From Paramecium pentaurelia (Eukaryota; Ciliophora; Oligohymenophorea; Peniculida; Parameciidae), in NCBI GenBank assembly GCA_905183005.1, contig CAJJDO010000119.1, positions 248,001 to 312,000 on the forward strand: DNA of 64,000 nt, written 5' to 3'. Position numbers and translations under genes: made by a program. Under the pieces are notes generated by a model that saw only the letters and a list, made by a program, of their open reading frames with translations, did not search any database and was not told the DNA's origin. Below are positions 35,299-48,400 of this stretch, piece after piece (position 1 is the stretch's first letter; every line of letters starts with the position of its first letter).

Positions 35299-36334
35299 AT
35301 GAGTAAAATCCCTATGCAAGAGATGAAATAATATTTGGATTATAAAATAGATTACAATTCTGAAATAACTTAAATGGCAATGAAGAAATTGGGATTGACT
35401 TAAAGAGCCTTATAAAGAATGAATTATTTAGAATATATGACATCAAATACTAATTAATAAGATTACTTTTTATATTTGCATGCAATTGCAATAAATATTA
35501 AAAAACTATAATAAGAGATTACCAAAATGAATACCAAAGATAAATCAATAGATTGTACTGATCCTGGAAATGTTGATGAAATAATAGCATTTCTTGATTA
35601 AAGAATGATGCATAAAAACCATATTAGTAGCTAACCTTGTGTAACTTCTAATAGAGATAGAACACTTGAAAGAGATGATACAATAGTATGTGATATGAAT
35701 TCTAAATAAAAAATTATTCGATTAACAAATTAAGGAATTAAATCTATTACTGAAAGAAATACTCTAAAACATAATTCTTCAACACATCAAAATTCTATTA
35801 TTAATTCTACTAGTCCTAATAAAATCATTTTGAAAAGTATTTTATAAATTAATAAAATTAGAATTGATTATTTCAAATAATTAAAGTGTTGCTGAATTAT
35901 TTTAAAAATAATAAGCTTCAATTGATTCTAGCTCTCTGGAATAACTTAATGAATTATTACCAAAACATTAACTAGATAAAAATATTGTCATAATGACAGG
36001 AATTAATAATAAAATAAAAGATCATCAATATCATAAGAAATCTATTGATGAATTAATGTAGAAAATATCAAAATTAAGAAGTATATCTTAGTAATCTATT
36101 GATTCTGGTAGATAATAATTACCTAACACAAAAATAAAATTAACAAAATAAAAAGAATAAAATGTCATTTCTACAAAATTAGAAATGATGTTAAAAAGAG
36201 AAAAATTAGTTAAACAAGAACCAATTAAAATTAATTAAGTAAAATTAGGAAATATCATGGGTGTTATATCTAAAATAAGAAATCAACAAACTAAATTGAG
36301 AATGTTTCAATAACTAAATAATGATCTTTTATGA
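35299..36334 (+). CDS. Unknown Ser/Asn/Lys-rich protein, ~336 aa
   Basis: One intron, 35837-35861 (25 nt). The N-terminus (EMKQYLDYKIDYNSEITQMA, KKLGLTQRALQRMNYLEYM) looks ordered and helical. The middle is Ser/Thr/Asn-rich and probably disordered. The end is basic and helical (KLEMMLKREKLVKQEPIKI, QQTKLRMFQQLNNDLL). No domain is recognised. It is 69 bp after the RP2 stop on the same strand and convergent with RPN1 (about 80 bp between stop codons). Confidence 0.7.
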
Positions 36335-36413
36335 CTATTTTTAATCTAATTACTATCTTAAGATTTTTTAGTGTTAATTTAAAAGTTACATATTTGCATA
36401 TTATTATATATAA

Positions 36414-39211
36414 TCACATGCTAAAACTAGTCTTTTTACGCTATGGTTAATCAATTTCTGGTTTATAATCTGGATTCTTCTTTAAAATAACAAAGTTTTC
36501 TAAGATCATATCTTAAACTGGCATATATTCATCATTGCCTAATTCAGCTCTATTGAATAATATAATCAATATTACCTTTCTCCAGCACTAACAATAACTG
36601 GACTTGTATGAGTTTGAAATCCTGTTATTCTTTTTGGTTTACCAGCTTATCCAACTGCATCTACAGCTTATCCTACACGTACCTAAACAGGTAGATTTTC
36701 AAGATTATCATTTAACTATATATTACAAGATAATAATTACTGTAAAGAACATTCTTGGATACATAGCAATACCTAAATAATAGAGTAATGTATGATTTTT
36801 TTCCAAAATCAAATTCTTTATGTCCAAACATCCATGTAAAAATGAAATAATTCCAGCAATAGCTACCTTATTCATTAAGAATTTATCAGAATAGTATGGT
36901 TGAAGTGTCAAAAGTCCTTTACCCATATGTAATAATCCTTAAGCAATTCTTACAAGGAATAAACCATTAGAATCATTCATAAAGTAAACAGCCAATCCTC
37001 TTAATTTATCAGCAATTCTTGAATTATTTGTACCTGCTCCCAATAAACCCATTGACAATGTTGCTCTATAAGACAATTCTTAATCTCTATCATGAGCCAA
37101 TTTAAGAAGAAGATCCATAGGCTATATCTTTGGATTTGATATCTAAATAATTAATATAAAAATATATATACATTAATTAAAGCTACAGCCAAAGGAATTG
37201 CTCTCTTGACTTCCACATCTGAAAACTACAATATATGTTAGAAGATTCTATAGACCATTTCACTTCCAATATCTTCACTACTTGCTATTAATGCAATTCC
37301 CAAAATGGCTACTTATTAAAGTTCATAATTCTTATCTATCTTAGTGCCCTTGTCATCAGATGTTACTTCTGAACAATATCCAAGTAGCTCTTGAACTTTC
37401 AATACATTTCCTGTTGATGCATATGCAAGTGAAGTTAAGGTGACTTTTGCATATTTACTAATTTTGTGAGGAATTAAAGCAAGTGATTCGATTGCAATAT
37501 CTGCTGCTTCTGCTTAACCTAGATAAAGTAATCCTAATCCAACTGCAAAATATCTTGATATAGATATATCTAATTATGATTCTGGTCTTTCCATCATTGC
37601 TTAAAGAATAGCATTTGCAACTTCATCATTACATTTACCAACAAATATTAAACCTAAAGATAATGCAGCCATAGCAGCTAATTCAACACTATCTGCTGTC
37701 TCAATAAGTACACTTATCAATTACTCTTATAATTCTACTCTTGCTGATCCTGCATAAGCTAATCCTAATCCCATAACAGCTCCAATCTTTACCTAAACTT
37801 CAGGACTTTCTAATTATGCTAATAAAATGGCTTAAGCTGGTTAATTTTCATCCACAATACCACTACAAAATAATCCAAATCCTATACAACCACCTGCTTT
37901 TGTATAGATATCACTTAAATCAAAATATTCAGAAATTTATTCTGTTCCATTATCAATATTCCATAAATTGATTAATCCAATACTTGCAACAGCTGCAATA
38001 GCTGTATGATCATTTTTAACACTATTCAACCATGGATTATCTTTATTGCTCATCAATGCATCTTTCTTAAATCCTGCATTTACAAATCCATTGCAATATG
38101 TAGCTGCTAAATTTTTTTGTATTTATTCAAAGTTGGCTTCCTTATTCTTCTCCTCTAAATGAGCCTTATAAACTTAATCTGGTGTCTTAGGTTCCAGAAC
38201 TTCTAAATCTTTAGCCAAATTTATGTAGAATTAACTCAAATATTGATTTGCTGCAATCTTTTTCAAAGTCTCATCATTAATAATACCTTCATCTATCTAA
38301 TATCTATGTCTAGCCAACTAGAATGCTAATTATTTTTTTATTGTTGGATCTTAACATGCTTCAAATACTTATTCAACCTTTCCTGGTTTATCTATACGTA
38401 ATGCAATTCTCAAAGCATTAGTATATTCGTTAACTTTCAAACAAATATTATAGGCAGTAACAAGTAAAATATCTAATTCATCTTAATCTGAAGAAAATGG
38501 AACTATACTTAATAAGTAAACCAAAATTCTTTATATATTTACTTGATTTACATACTAATGATAAGATATAAAATCAATACTTATTCTAATTTTTATAATT
38601 AATCCACTTCACTTAATAAATCAATTGCATCATGTTCTGAATTATGATCCATAAAATATGGTATTATTTCATCTACTAAAAATAGTAAATCGTCAGCTCC
38701 CTCTTACTTTTGTAACCTTATTTAGAATTCTGATCCAATATTAGCAGCTAAATGACTTAGATACTCATGTCCCCAAAATTTGAATTCTTCTAATGTTCCC
38801 TCCTATAGATATAACAATGAATCTCTATCACCTCCATAAGTCATTGCCAATACAGATAAAAAATCTGCCAATTATTTCTATATTTTAGATACTACATTCT
38901 TACTTTAAATCTTGATGTCTCCAATCCATTGTAAAACTCAACCAATCTTCCATAAGATTCCTTTAAAAATTTAAATGGCTTTGGCACTGAAGTCATTGAA
39001 GTTGTTGCTGTACGTACTTCTGTCTTTAACTTCTCTAAACTTTCTGTATTATTTTAAATGATCTCCTCCACATATTATTCCAGTCTTGTTTTCAACTCAA
39101 GATCTTATTCTGACTAAAATTATGCTTTATTTTCATTATTACCAACTGTGCAACCTATTTTCCTGGTTTTTTTTAGGCTTTTTAATCTACTGATACTTTC
39201 TTCTCCTCCAT
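36414..39211 (-). CDS. RPN1: RPN1/PSMD2, 26S proteasome base subunit
   Basis: About 878 aa, close to the family's usual ~900. Proteasome/cyclosome (PC) repeats fill the middle (AAMAALSLGLIFVGKC, ALIPHKISKYAKVTLTSLAY, SYRATLSMGLLGAGTNN). The canonical end GFQTHTSPVIVSAGERAELG ... FVILKKNPDYKP identifies RPN1 rather than RPN2. Introns: 39114-39142 (29), 38878-38903 (26), 38555-38580 (26), 37143-37171 (29), 36716-36740 (25) and 36550-36575 (26 nt). It is the docking scaffold for ubiquitin receptors and shuttle factors on the regulatory particle. It starts 79 bp downstream of the kinesin stop, same strand. Confidence 0.96.
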
Positions 39212-39289
39212 GTTTTGAATTCTAAAAAAATTAAATTTAATTAGTTAACACCAGTATGCTTGAGATTTTATATAATATATGTATTATTT

Positions 39290-40012
39290 TCAATAATAGA
39301 ATGTATTCTTCATCTTTGAACTGATCTCTTCTTCCTCTTTCAGATGAGTCCTAATATTAATTAATATTTTAGATATACTTAAACACTTGCAATTTCTTGT
39401 TTAACAAATTATAGATTTTAAGTTTCTTCTTAATAAATGTTTCTAAATTACCAACATATGTATCAACATCATAATCTACAATACCTACTCCTTATATTGA
39501 TTGAATCAGCTCGCTTTCCTATTACAAAAATTTAGCATCTTCCTATTAGAATTTAAGAGAATATTCATACTTTAATAGCAGCCATATGAATATTTAAGAT
39601 CTCATCTTATTCCTCTAAAATCGTATTTACTTTCTCATGAAAATCAAAAAATTCATTCCCATTACCATTAATATTATTTTACTCATTTTTCATCATAGTT
39701 TCTTTCATACATCTAACATCTTCTTTAACTTAACCATTCTTTTTGTTAACTAATTCTTCACCAGCAACTTCTTCTTCTGAATCCCCTTGAACTGAATTTA
39801 TTCTTTTAGATTATTTAGGTGGTACAGGTTGAGATTTTGGTTTCTCTTTATCAGGTACTTGAGATTAATTCTTTTTCACATTAATAGCATTTTAATTATT
39901 CTAATTTCTTACATCATTAATTTTTGGTAATTATAATGGAGTATTTTATTTATCTTATTATGATAATTTATTATTGTTATTATTATTATTATTATTGTCA
40001 TTATTATTGTAG

Positions 40013-40071
<59 letters not shown>

Positions 40072-41697
40072 GTTATTGTAGTTGTTATTATTATTATTGT
40101 TATTCTCTTAAGATTTATTATCATAAGCATTTTGTTGTTATAAACGGGATAATAATTCCTCATTTGAAACTTCCCTTTCCTCTAATTATACTTTTGCTTA
40201 ATTTGATTTATCTTTCAATCTATCAGCATATCTCAATGTATTTAATGAATGATCAGCTGAAGAGCTACCAGGACTGATACATGCAATCATAATAATTCTA
40301 GATTTATTTGATTTAGCTGTGAATGAGTCTCTCAAAACTAAAGTTAATTTTGAAGCTCTGAAAGGTACATGACCTTAACCTGAATCCATCGCTCTTATAC
40401 ACTCCTTTAATGCTAAGAGACTTTTATTTATTTCAGCACCTTCTAACCTTCTCTATCTATTGTTTGATTGAGTATCTTAAGCTCTTTCTGATCCTGCCAA
40501 ATCTACTAAGATAAGTTTTCCCATATCTGTATAGCCTTATCTTATCATAATCTAACAAATTGAGTGAGATCTTGATGATGTATCATTTGCAACAGTTGCA
40601 TGAGTAGTTCTAACAGAGTTGGCAAGTTCCATAAGTTAAAACAATTCATTTTCAGATTCACAGGGCTTCTCAATAAGTCCTTAAACTTAAATATTATTAT
40701 TTTTATCCTCTAAAATTTATAAAGGTGCCTTATTATTTAATAAATCATAACATTTTCCTCCATAGATTTCAAAGAATGATACAACAATCTTGAATTATGG
40801 AGACGCATTAATTAATTTATATAGATCTATTACTAATAGTTCTTGAATGCTCTTCATTGTATATGTCTTACCAGAACCTGTTTATCCATAAGCAAAACAT
40901 GTAACTACGCCTTAATTGATCAAAAATTCCAATAATGGCGCTAAACTTACATCATATATATCCTTTCCTTATTCTACTTCACTAAATGTATTGTCGAATT
41001 AAAAATCGTGATTTTCAACATATTTTGTTATACCATCTACTTTTAATTTTGATTCATGTACTCGAATCATTGGATTTGCACAACTAATTGCATCTATTTC
41101 TCCAGCTACTTCTTCCTTCTTGAAAATTGGTCTCTTTCTAACACATACACATAATTTTATATTTTATGTTGTTTAATGTTCTTATATCAATCCACCTTTA
41201 AGTCTGCTTTTATCAATCATCAATTCAAATTCTGCATCAACATTTTTCCCTAATATTAGATTCTACTCTTCTCTTTCTGCCTTTTCCCTTTTCATTTCTT
41301 ACATATTTTTTCTTCTTTCTTCCCTTTACTATTCCATTTTCTTTATGTTATCAACAACTGATCCTTTTGGAGGTTATGGCGGTTACTAAACTGGTGCTTA
41401 TTATTATTGTGGTGCCTATTCACATTTGATAACTTCAATCCCTTTCATAAAAATCAATTTCAATTACCATTTGCCCTTTTTAACCTTTCTAATTTTTCTT
41501 GCTTTGTTCCATACACACCCAATCCTTTAGCTTTTAGTTATGCAACAACCTGTTCATCACTTAATTAATTCAAAGCCTATTCTCTTTTATTTAATTATCC
41601 TTCACGCTAAGCTTTTAAGCGATCTAAGATGCAATACAATCCTACCTCTTTCTTTCTGTGCTTGTACTGATAACTATTATGATTTTGGTTACTACAT
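39290..41697 (-). CDS. Kinesin-13-type microtubule depolymerase
   Basis: About 767 aa. Motor with family-13 order: an N-terminal SAP-like/helical part (LSDEQVVAQLKAKGLGVYG), CVCVRKRPIFKKEEVAGEID, P-loop AYGQTGSGKTYTM, switch I NDTSSRSHSICQI and switch II LVDLAGSERA. A long poly-Asn tract follows, then a C-terminal helix ending LKEEEEISSKMKNT. The internal motor preceded by a neck region and the 'VENHDFQFD' context argue for kinesin-13 (KIF2/MCAK), which disassembles microtubule ends and controls cilium length. Introns: 41624-41645, 41442-41467 (ends AAG), 39543-39570 and 39351-39378. The start MQQPKSQQLSVQ is inferred from the joined exon. Confidence 0.92.
39965..40112 (-). repeat. ATT/GTT trinucleotide tract encoding poly-Asn in kinesin-13
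   Basis: A long run of TTA/TTG triplets on the plus strand reads as AAT/AAC on the coding strand, giving roughly 45 Asn with a few Tyr and Asp interruptions. It lies just after the motor domain, in a linker. The AAT/AAC mixture shows it is not a freshly expanded pure repeat. In other frames it reads as artificial poly-Tyr, poly-Ile or poly-Leu proteins. Confidence 0.9.
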
Positions 41698-42556
41698 TAC
41701 TTTGAAAAATTTGAATTATGTATATAAAAATATAAAATCAGTTTATAAAAATACTAATATTTTTAGAAATCTACACAAAACTATTTTTTAAATGAATAAT
41801 CTGCATAATTGTTTTTTTTAATTATTTTTGATGTTTTTTTAGTTCAAATAATTTCAGTCATATTATCATATAAATAGGTTTATACAAAACATAATTTGTT
41901 TTTTTCAAAAAAATAAATTTATTGATTATTGGGGTGATCAATAAGTTTTTTTATATTATTTGATATTTTTGTTCATTACTTTATCAATTTAACATTTTGT
42001 ATTTTTGAATTAATTTCTAGATATTTGACTAAAGGATTTGATAGTTTACGTTTTTTAAAAATATTCAGTATTTTACTTAAGTAATTCAAAAATAACATCT
42101 AAACAACATTAAGCAGCAAGAAATAGTAAGAGAGGGATAGTATTAACATGACGAATAATAGTATAGACTATTATTAAAATTATGATAAATAGGAATTCCA
42201 AATTAACTTATCCTTTTTTCAATACGTTATGAAGAATTACATATTATCTTTGAATTAGTTCATCTAATATTGCTACCGATTGGATTATGTAAATTATTTT
42301 TGAAAAAGTCTTTATTTGCATTTTTGATAATTAAATTTATTTTTGATTAATTTAATTGAATCTCAAATTTATACTTTTCATGGGTTCTAAAACCTAATTA
42401 AAATTAAAACCATTCTTAATTAATCATTTATTTTATGTTCCTAAGGTAATTTAACTATGGATTTTTTATTATTTATAATTTCTAATGATAAATAAGTATA
42501 CCCTCTAATTTATAGATAATGCAATTGAGTAAAAATATTAGGAATACTAATTGTAA
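41698..42556. other. Divergent intergenic region with a short inverted repeat
   Basis: About 860 bp, AT-rich, between the kinesin (minus) and a membrane-protein gene (plus). An imperfect inverted repeat at about 41907-41952 has arms around TTATTGAT and ATCAATAA flanked by an A-run and a T-run, with a GGGG loop. Otherwise nothing is recognised. Confidence 0.5.
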
Positions 42557-43978
42557 ATGAAGAGGAAACCAATATTGTAAAAAGTTATTATGATGACATT
42601 TCTTATAATAATAGCGAAATTAATAGCTTTAATGATTAATTTTAGTTTAAAGGATGTATATTCCACTATCGGCTACTTAGTTGTCAATATGGTTTTTATT
42701 TTGATCCTTAAATTTCAGCCTCATTTGATCAGATGGATTCTAATTGTCATAAATTACGGAGTATTAATCTTTTATTATGAACCAGATGAAGGAAAGACTT
42801 AATATAAACATTAATTGTCTTCAGCCTTGATAGTATCTTATTAATTTATAGTAATGAATACAGGAGAGTTTATTGATACTTTAGTGTAGGTGATTTCATT
42901 CTATGCATTTTATCTAGCATATTTTATTGAATATTAACCAGATTATTCTGTTTCACTAACACTTGCTACATTTTTACTCTCATTTTTACTTATAATAACA
43001 TTTTATGAGAATGCCTCTGCAGAAAGATCAAAATTCAAGCTTACAATAATAGAGAATAAATGGGATGAAATTCTGTAAAATATGATTGTTGAACCATGTG
43101 TTATTTTCAATTACAATTACTTAAAAAGTTCTTTTATATTAAAAAAGTCAATAGATTTTATTTATACAATAGAATCAACTGTAGAATTAAAATAATTCCT
43201 AAGAAATTCAATAGTGAATCAAAGTTAGAAAACAAATCTAGAAAATTTTATATATAAAAAGGTATAATAATTAAATAAAGACAATATATAAATATGGAAT
43301 TAAAAGCTGACAATTGTATATCTTAAGAAAGTTCATAATATTTATTACTCTATACTTTCAGATATATCTCCAATCATACTTATCAAAGTTAAGCCATTTA
43401 AATTCTCCAAAAATGAATCAGAGTTAGAAGATAAATATTAATATAAATACAAAATCTTAATTAAAAGTATCTTAAATTAATTTAAATTAATCTCCTAAAA
43501 ATAATTTCCTAATTTAAATACAATATTTAAGATTAGCATGTATCATTACTTGCATGAAAAAATTGAAAAATAAATTATTTCATTTATTAAAATTAGCAAA
43601 ATTCTAAATTAGCTTTAATTAATCTATCCATAAAAATAAATAACAATTGAAAACTAATAGAAAAGATCTACAATCTTTGGACATAAAAACTTATTGTATT
43701 TAGTTTTGATGGAGGTCTTTGAAATAATGTTATCTAAATAAATACATATAAGAATCATTAATTCTGAATCTTCTACTAAACTTTTTATATATGGAATCCT
43801 CATTGAAAGAGCTCAAGAGAAGTTAACATCCAGACTATTTTACTATTAGAGTAACTTAGAAGCTCTTGAGATTACAAATTAATGTATTATGATCTATAAA
43901 TATTTTAGATGTTAGCTTAGTTCTTAAGTATAAGCTTCAAAGTTTTAATTGATAAAATCAGAGGATGAAATTATATGA
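42557..43978 (+). CDS. Multi-pass membrane protein with large cytosolic part, possible degenerate sensor kinase
   Basis: 473 aa, intronless. About five hydrophobic segments lie in residues ~8-160 (TFLIIIAKLIALMINF, TIGYLVVNMVFILIL, IRWILIVINYGVLIFY ...). Then a ~300-aa soluble region that includes WDEILQNMIVEPCVIFNYN (PAS-like shape) and LLYLVLMEVFEIMLSKQIHI (a helix-strand pattern like a worn HATPase domain). No phospho-acceptor His or N/G boxes can be seen, so any kinase ancestry is speculative. Many ciliates carry large families of such membrane sensor relatives. No close name is recognised. Confidence 0.7.
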
Positions 43979-44726
43979 TTTTTAATTATCTTGTAACAAT
44001 GTTTCTAATTATTATGAGTTTTTTTATTTCAAAAAGCAGATTATATTCAAATTAATAAATTTAATTAGACAATAATTATTTTTTTTTTTTTCAAAAGGAT
44101 ATTTAAATTTTAAACATAGTATATCTACATCAATGGAAGTTAAACATTCAATATGAGGAGTAAACAAATAATTATAAATTTATAAAGAAGCATAAGATCA
44201 AATTCAAATTATTTATGTTTAATTAATATTTTAGAATCTAATATCTTTTTCAAAGATAATATTTCAATAAAAATAAATTTGCCATTTTCTATAATCAATT
44301 ATTCTGATTGAATGAAGAAATTTGTTAAGAAGAGTTTTTACTTTATATAATGATTTCAGTCTAATTTAGGAATTATGTTTATGAAATGAATCTAAAATGA
44401 TAATAAATGAATTGCTTTTCAATAAATGAAATGAACTTTTCTCATTCTGATGTTTTAATTATAAAAAATACTAATTAAGTATTCAATCATTTATTAAAGA
44501 ATTCAAATTATGTGATTCAGATTATTAAGATATTTCAAACCCAGTATTTTGAGTTTATCAAAAAATTGAATTGATTAATTAATATTATAAATCTATCTTA
44601 TATATTTATATTTTATTATATATAGATTTAATAATCTAATAAAGAATGATTTAGATTATTAATTGATTTTAACGAATAATTTATAATAAAAAATGTAACA
44701 CAATTTTGTGTTTATAAATTAAAATA
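43979..44726. other. Intergenic region
   Basis: About 750 bp, AT-rich, between two plus-strand genes. No convincing coding frame on either strand. Confidence 0.5.
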
Positions 44727-45455
44727 ATGTAATAGCGGGAAGAATAATTTACGTTGTATAAATTACTTAATGTGGAACCAAAAGCAACTTAAAATGAAAT
44801 AGTATTGAAGTTAATTATATTTTTAGAAAAAGTCTTATCGGTAATTAGCATTGCAATTGCATCCAGATAAAAATCAATCAGATGTAAATGCAAAAGAGAA
44901 GTTTTAAAAAATATCTGAAGCTTATTAGATTCTATCGAATGAAGAGAAAAGAAAAATGTATGATGAAACTGGTATGATTGAGGGGATGGATGAATTTAAA
45001 AATGCATATGAATTTTATCGTAATCTATATCCAAAGATCAGTAAAGAAGATATTGATAAATATGAAATAAAGTATAGATTCAGTAAAGAAGAAGAAAATG
45101 ATTTGATTGAATTTTATAATAAGTAAAAAGTGTTTGTAATTATAATAATAGAAATTCTGGGAATGTGAAATGTTTATTAGAGAATATAATATTAAGTAAA
45201 AATGAAGACATTCCTCGTTTTTTAGAATTTTATGATGAAATGATAAAATAAAAGAAAATAACAGATTATAGAATATATTAAATCAGCAGAAATAAGATAA
45301 AAACTTTAAGAGAAGACCCAGAAGCATAATAAATTGATATGGATTAATTGACTAAATAGATAAGACAAAGACCAAAGAATACATTTGATTAGTTTATTTA
45401 ATAGATGGAATAGAAATATCAAAAGCCAAAGAAGGTGAAGAGTTAAAAAAAATGA
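44727..45455 (+). CDS. DNAJC9: DNAJC9-like J-domain protein
   Basis: 224 aa. J domain at the N-terminus (LYKLLNVEPKATQNEIKKSY, LALQLHPDKNQSD with the HPD), followed by a ~130-aa helical region typical of DNAJC9 (RFSKEEENDLIEFYNKNSGN ... ENIILSKNEDIPRFLEFYDE). Introns are 44802-44826 (25 nt, inside the J domain) and 45123-45151 (29 nt). DNAJC9 is an Hsp70 co-chaperone that also holds histones H3-H4; whether that holds here is unknown. It ends 16 bp before the gp210 start. Confidence 0.85.
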
Positions 45456-45471
45456 TTAATATATTTAATTA

Positions 45472-48400
45472 ATGAAATTTGCCTTAATATTGGCGCTAGC
45501 AATTTTAAACACAATTAATAGTTCAAAAATCAGCAATAAAAACATCTTATTGCCCTTGGCTGACATCGAAGTTGAATATGAAATCACTGCTGAAGGTGGG
45601 TGCTTTGATTGGAGTGCTTCAAATAGTGCCATTGTAGTCACAGGACAAGATTAATATGGATGCTTGAAGTCAATAGGAAAAGTTAGAGTAGTGACTAAAA
45701 TGCCAAGTTAAACATTTATCTATGTAAAATCGAAGTCCTAAGATGCATCTCAATTTATAGTTGAAGTTGTGGTACAAGATATAAGCAGATTGAGCATAAT
45801 AACTAAATAAAAATAATTGGATTTGGATACTTAAGAAGAATTGCATGTTTAAGCATATGATGATAAGGGAAATACATTTACAACATTGGAAGGACTTAAA
45901 TTTGAATGGAGAACTGGTTCATTGGAAATGGTGAAGTTTTCTGAATCAGGACTAAAAGTATCAGAGAAAAGAGCAAGATTAGAGTTTAATAGTGATATCA
46001 TAGTTGTAAAAGGAAAGAAGGAAGGCAAAGAAACAGTTTTTACAAGAGTGATAGAGAAAAAATATTATGAAACTAAAATAGAAACTAATGTAGATTTAGT
46101 AGTTATTTAAAAATTTTAATTTTCACCTGATTATCCAGTATATTACTTACCAACACATTCTATAATCTAATTCCATCTATTGAGAGCAGATGGAAAAACA
46201 AATATAAAATTACCAAGTGAAACTCATTAATGGAGTACTACATCTAAAATATCAAAAATTAACTAGAATGGTGTTTTGACAACATAAAATGTAGAGATGA
46301 ATTTGAATCTCAAAGTAATTAATTCTAATTACAATTAAATTCAAGCAATATATCATGTAGTGAATCCTAAATATATTGATATTGATATCTGGGAAGATGG
46401 TAAAGACAAGAGAGAAGGAAAAGTTACTCATTTGATTGTTGGTAAATTATACAGATTCTAAGCTTATCTTAAAGATGAATCAAATTAAAGAATATATTCT
46501 ACAGATTTATTCGAATATAATTCTAAAGATATAATATTGAATGAATAGACTGTTATATCAGATATAGAGAGACAAAATGTTAAATTAACATTTCAAAGAG
46601 GAACATTGGAATCCTTTATTACTATTCATTTTGTTAAACCTATCCAGATATAAACAATCTTTAAAACCTATATTCATCTTCCAATTAATGAACAATATAA
46701 TTTAATTGTGAATGGAGGATCAGGAAATTATAAATATTTATCAAGATATCAATCACCTACTATTTTTGAAATTAAAAGTCCTAACATTCTTTAAGCATTA
46801 GAATTAGGAGAGAATATTTTAATAATTTATGATGAATTTAATATATATAACAGTCTAGAAATAATTGTTTATGTGACTGATGTCAGTTAAATTCTTCCAT
46901 TTGAGAGAAGAAAAGAATTAATAGTTAATGAAACTGATGATACTTTTTATTAAGCTATTGGAGATCCAAAAGTAGGAAACTATACTTAATGTAGAGTAGT
47001 TAAATTTAGTATTGATAATTTTGATACTTTTACTACATAATAAATAATAGGTGATCTCTCTAACTATTTAGTATGTAATGGTTTAAAAATGTAATCATCA
47101 ACTCCAGGTTAATATAATCTTTAAATTAATACACAAAAGATATCTGTAACATAATAAGTAAGAGTCTATGATTATTTGCATTTTGAAAAACCATTTTATT
47201 ATGTTACTCCTCATTCTACTATTACAACTAAGGTTTTGGGAGGACCAACTACTTGGGATTAAACACCATATAATGAGAAATTATCAGAAGGCATTATTAA
47301 AATTGATATGGAAAAATATCATTTCAATTGTTTCTAGAATTAAGCTGAATTCAAAATTACAAGAATTAATAAAAAATCAGATTTATTACCTAATCCAAAA
47401 CTTGTTAGCAATACTCTACCTGTTAAATGTTTATTACCTGAAGCATTTAAAATTTATAATGAAAAGAATCAGGAAGTTAATTGGTTATTCAAAGAAGAAA
47501 CTGTATAAATTAATGTAATTGCTGTCTATAAAACTTTCTTATTCTATAATTCAAGTAGTTTGCATTTAGATTATTCAACTCGTGGATTAAAATATCAAAA
47601 TAGATATTTATCATATGATATTTAATCAGGTATCTCAGATTGTAAATTTATTGTGGCTTCTAATTCTTATAATAATCATAAAGACACATTTTTAACCATT
47701 AAAAGTGAATTAGATTTAATTATTCATCATACTCTAAAACTGATTCCAAGTGGAGAATAATATGTTCTCATTGATTAAAGTGTGTTATTTAGAATAGAAT
47801 CATCAACTAATAATATATAATGTTAATATGATAATAATATTATTGGATGTGAAAAGGATTAAGTTACAATTACTCCAAAAAAATTAGGTTAATTTTAATT
47901 AGTAGTTTATGACTTATCCTTAAATTACAGTGTTTCAGCAACACTCAATGTTATTGATCCATCTCAATTAAATTTAGAATTAAGTTAATAGATAACTGTA
48001 GTAGGAAATTTAATTAATGCAACTTCTACATTCAATTATTATAAGAAACAAGTGCATGTGACAACTTGGTCATCTCTACGTTTAATTGATTCATATGGAT
48101 TCAATAATATTAATTAGGTTAATAATTAATTTTTAATTACTCCAAATAAAGAAGGTATATTCAAATTATAAACATAATATGATTCAATCAATTCTAATCA
48201 AGTTGATTTGAAGGTTATACCAAAATTATAAGCTGAAACTGTCTATATGCCAACTGAATGTGAAACTCATGTTTTATTCCCTTCTTATTCTTAATTCACT
48301 TATTCAGCTATTTCAAATGAGGATTTAGAAACATCAGTTAGTTAGAATATTGTTACTATAAAATCTAAAAAGATATATGGAAATTATATAGTTACTATAT

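Noticed and set aside
39909..40277. Poly-Ile and poly-Tyr open frames
   Set aside because: Frame and strand shadows of the poly-Asn tract in the kinesin-13 gene.
47168..47518. Open frame of ~116 codons within gp210
   Set aside because: Out of frame with the 1515-codon gp210 reading frame, which is uninterrupted here.
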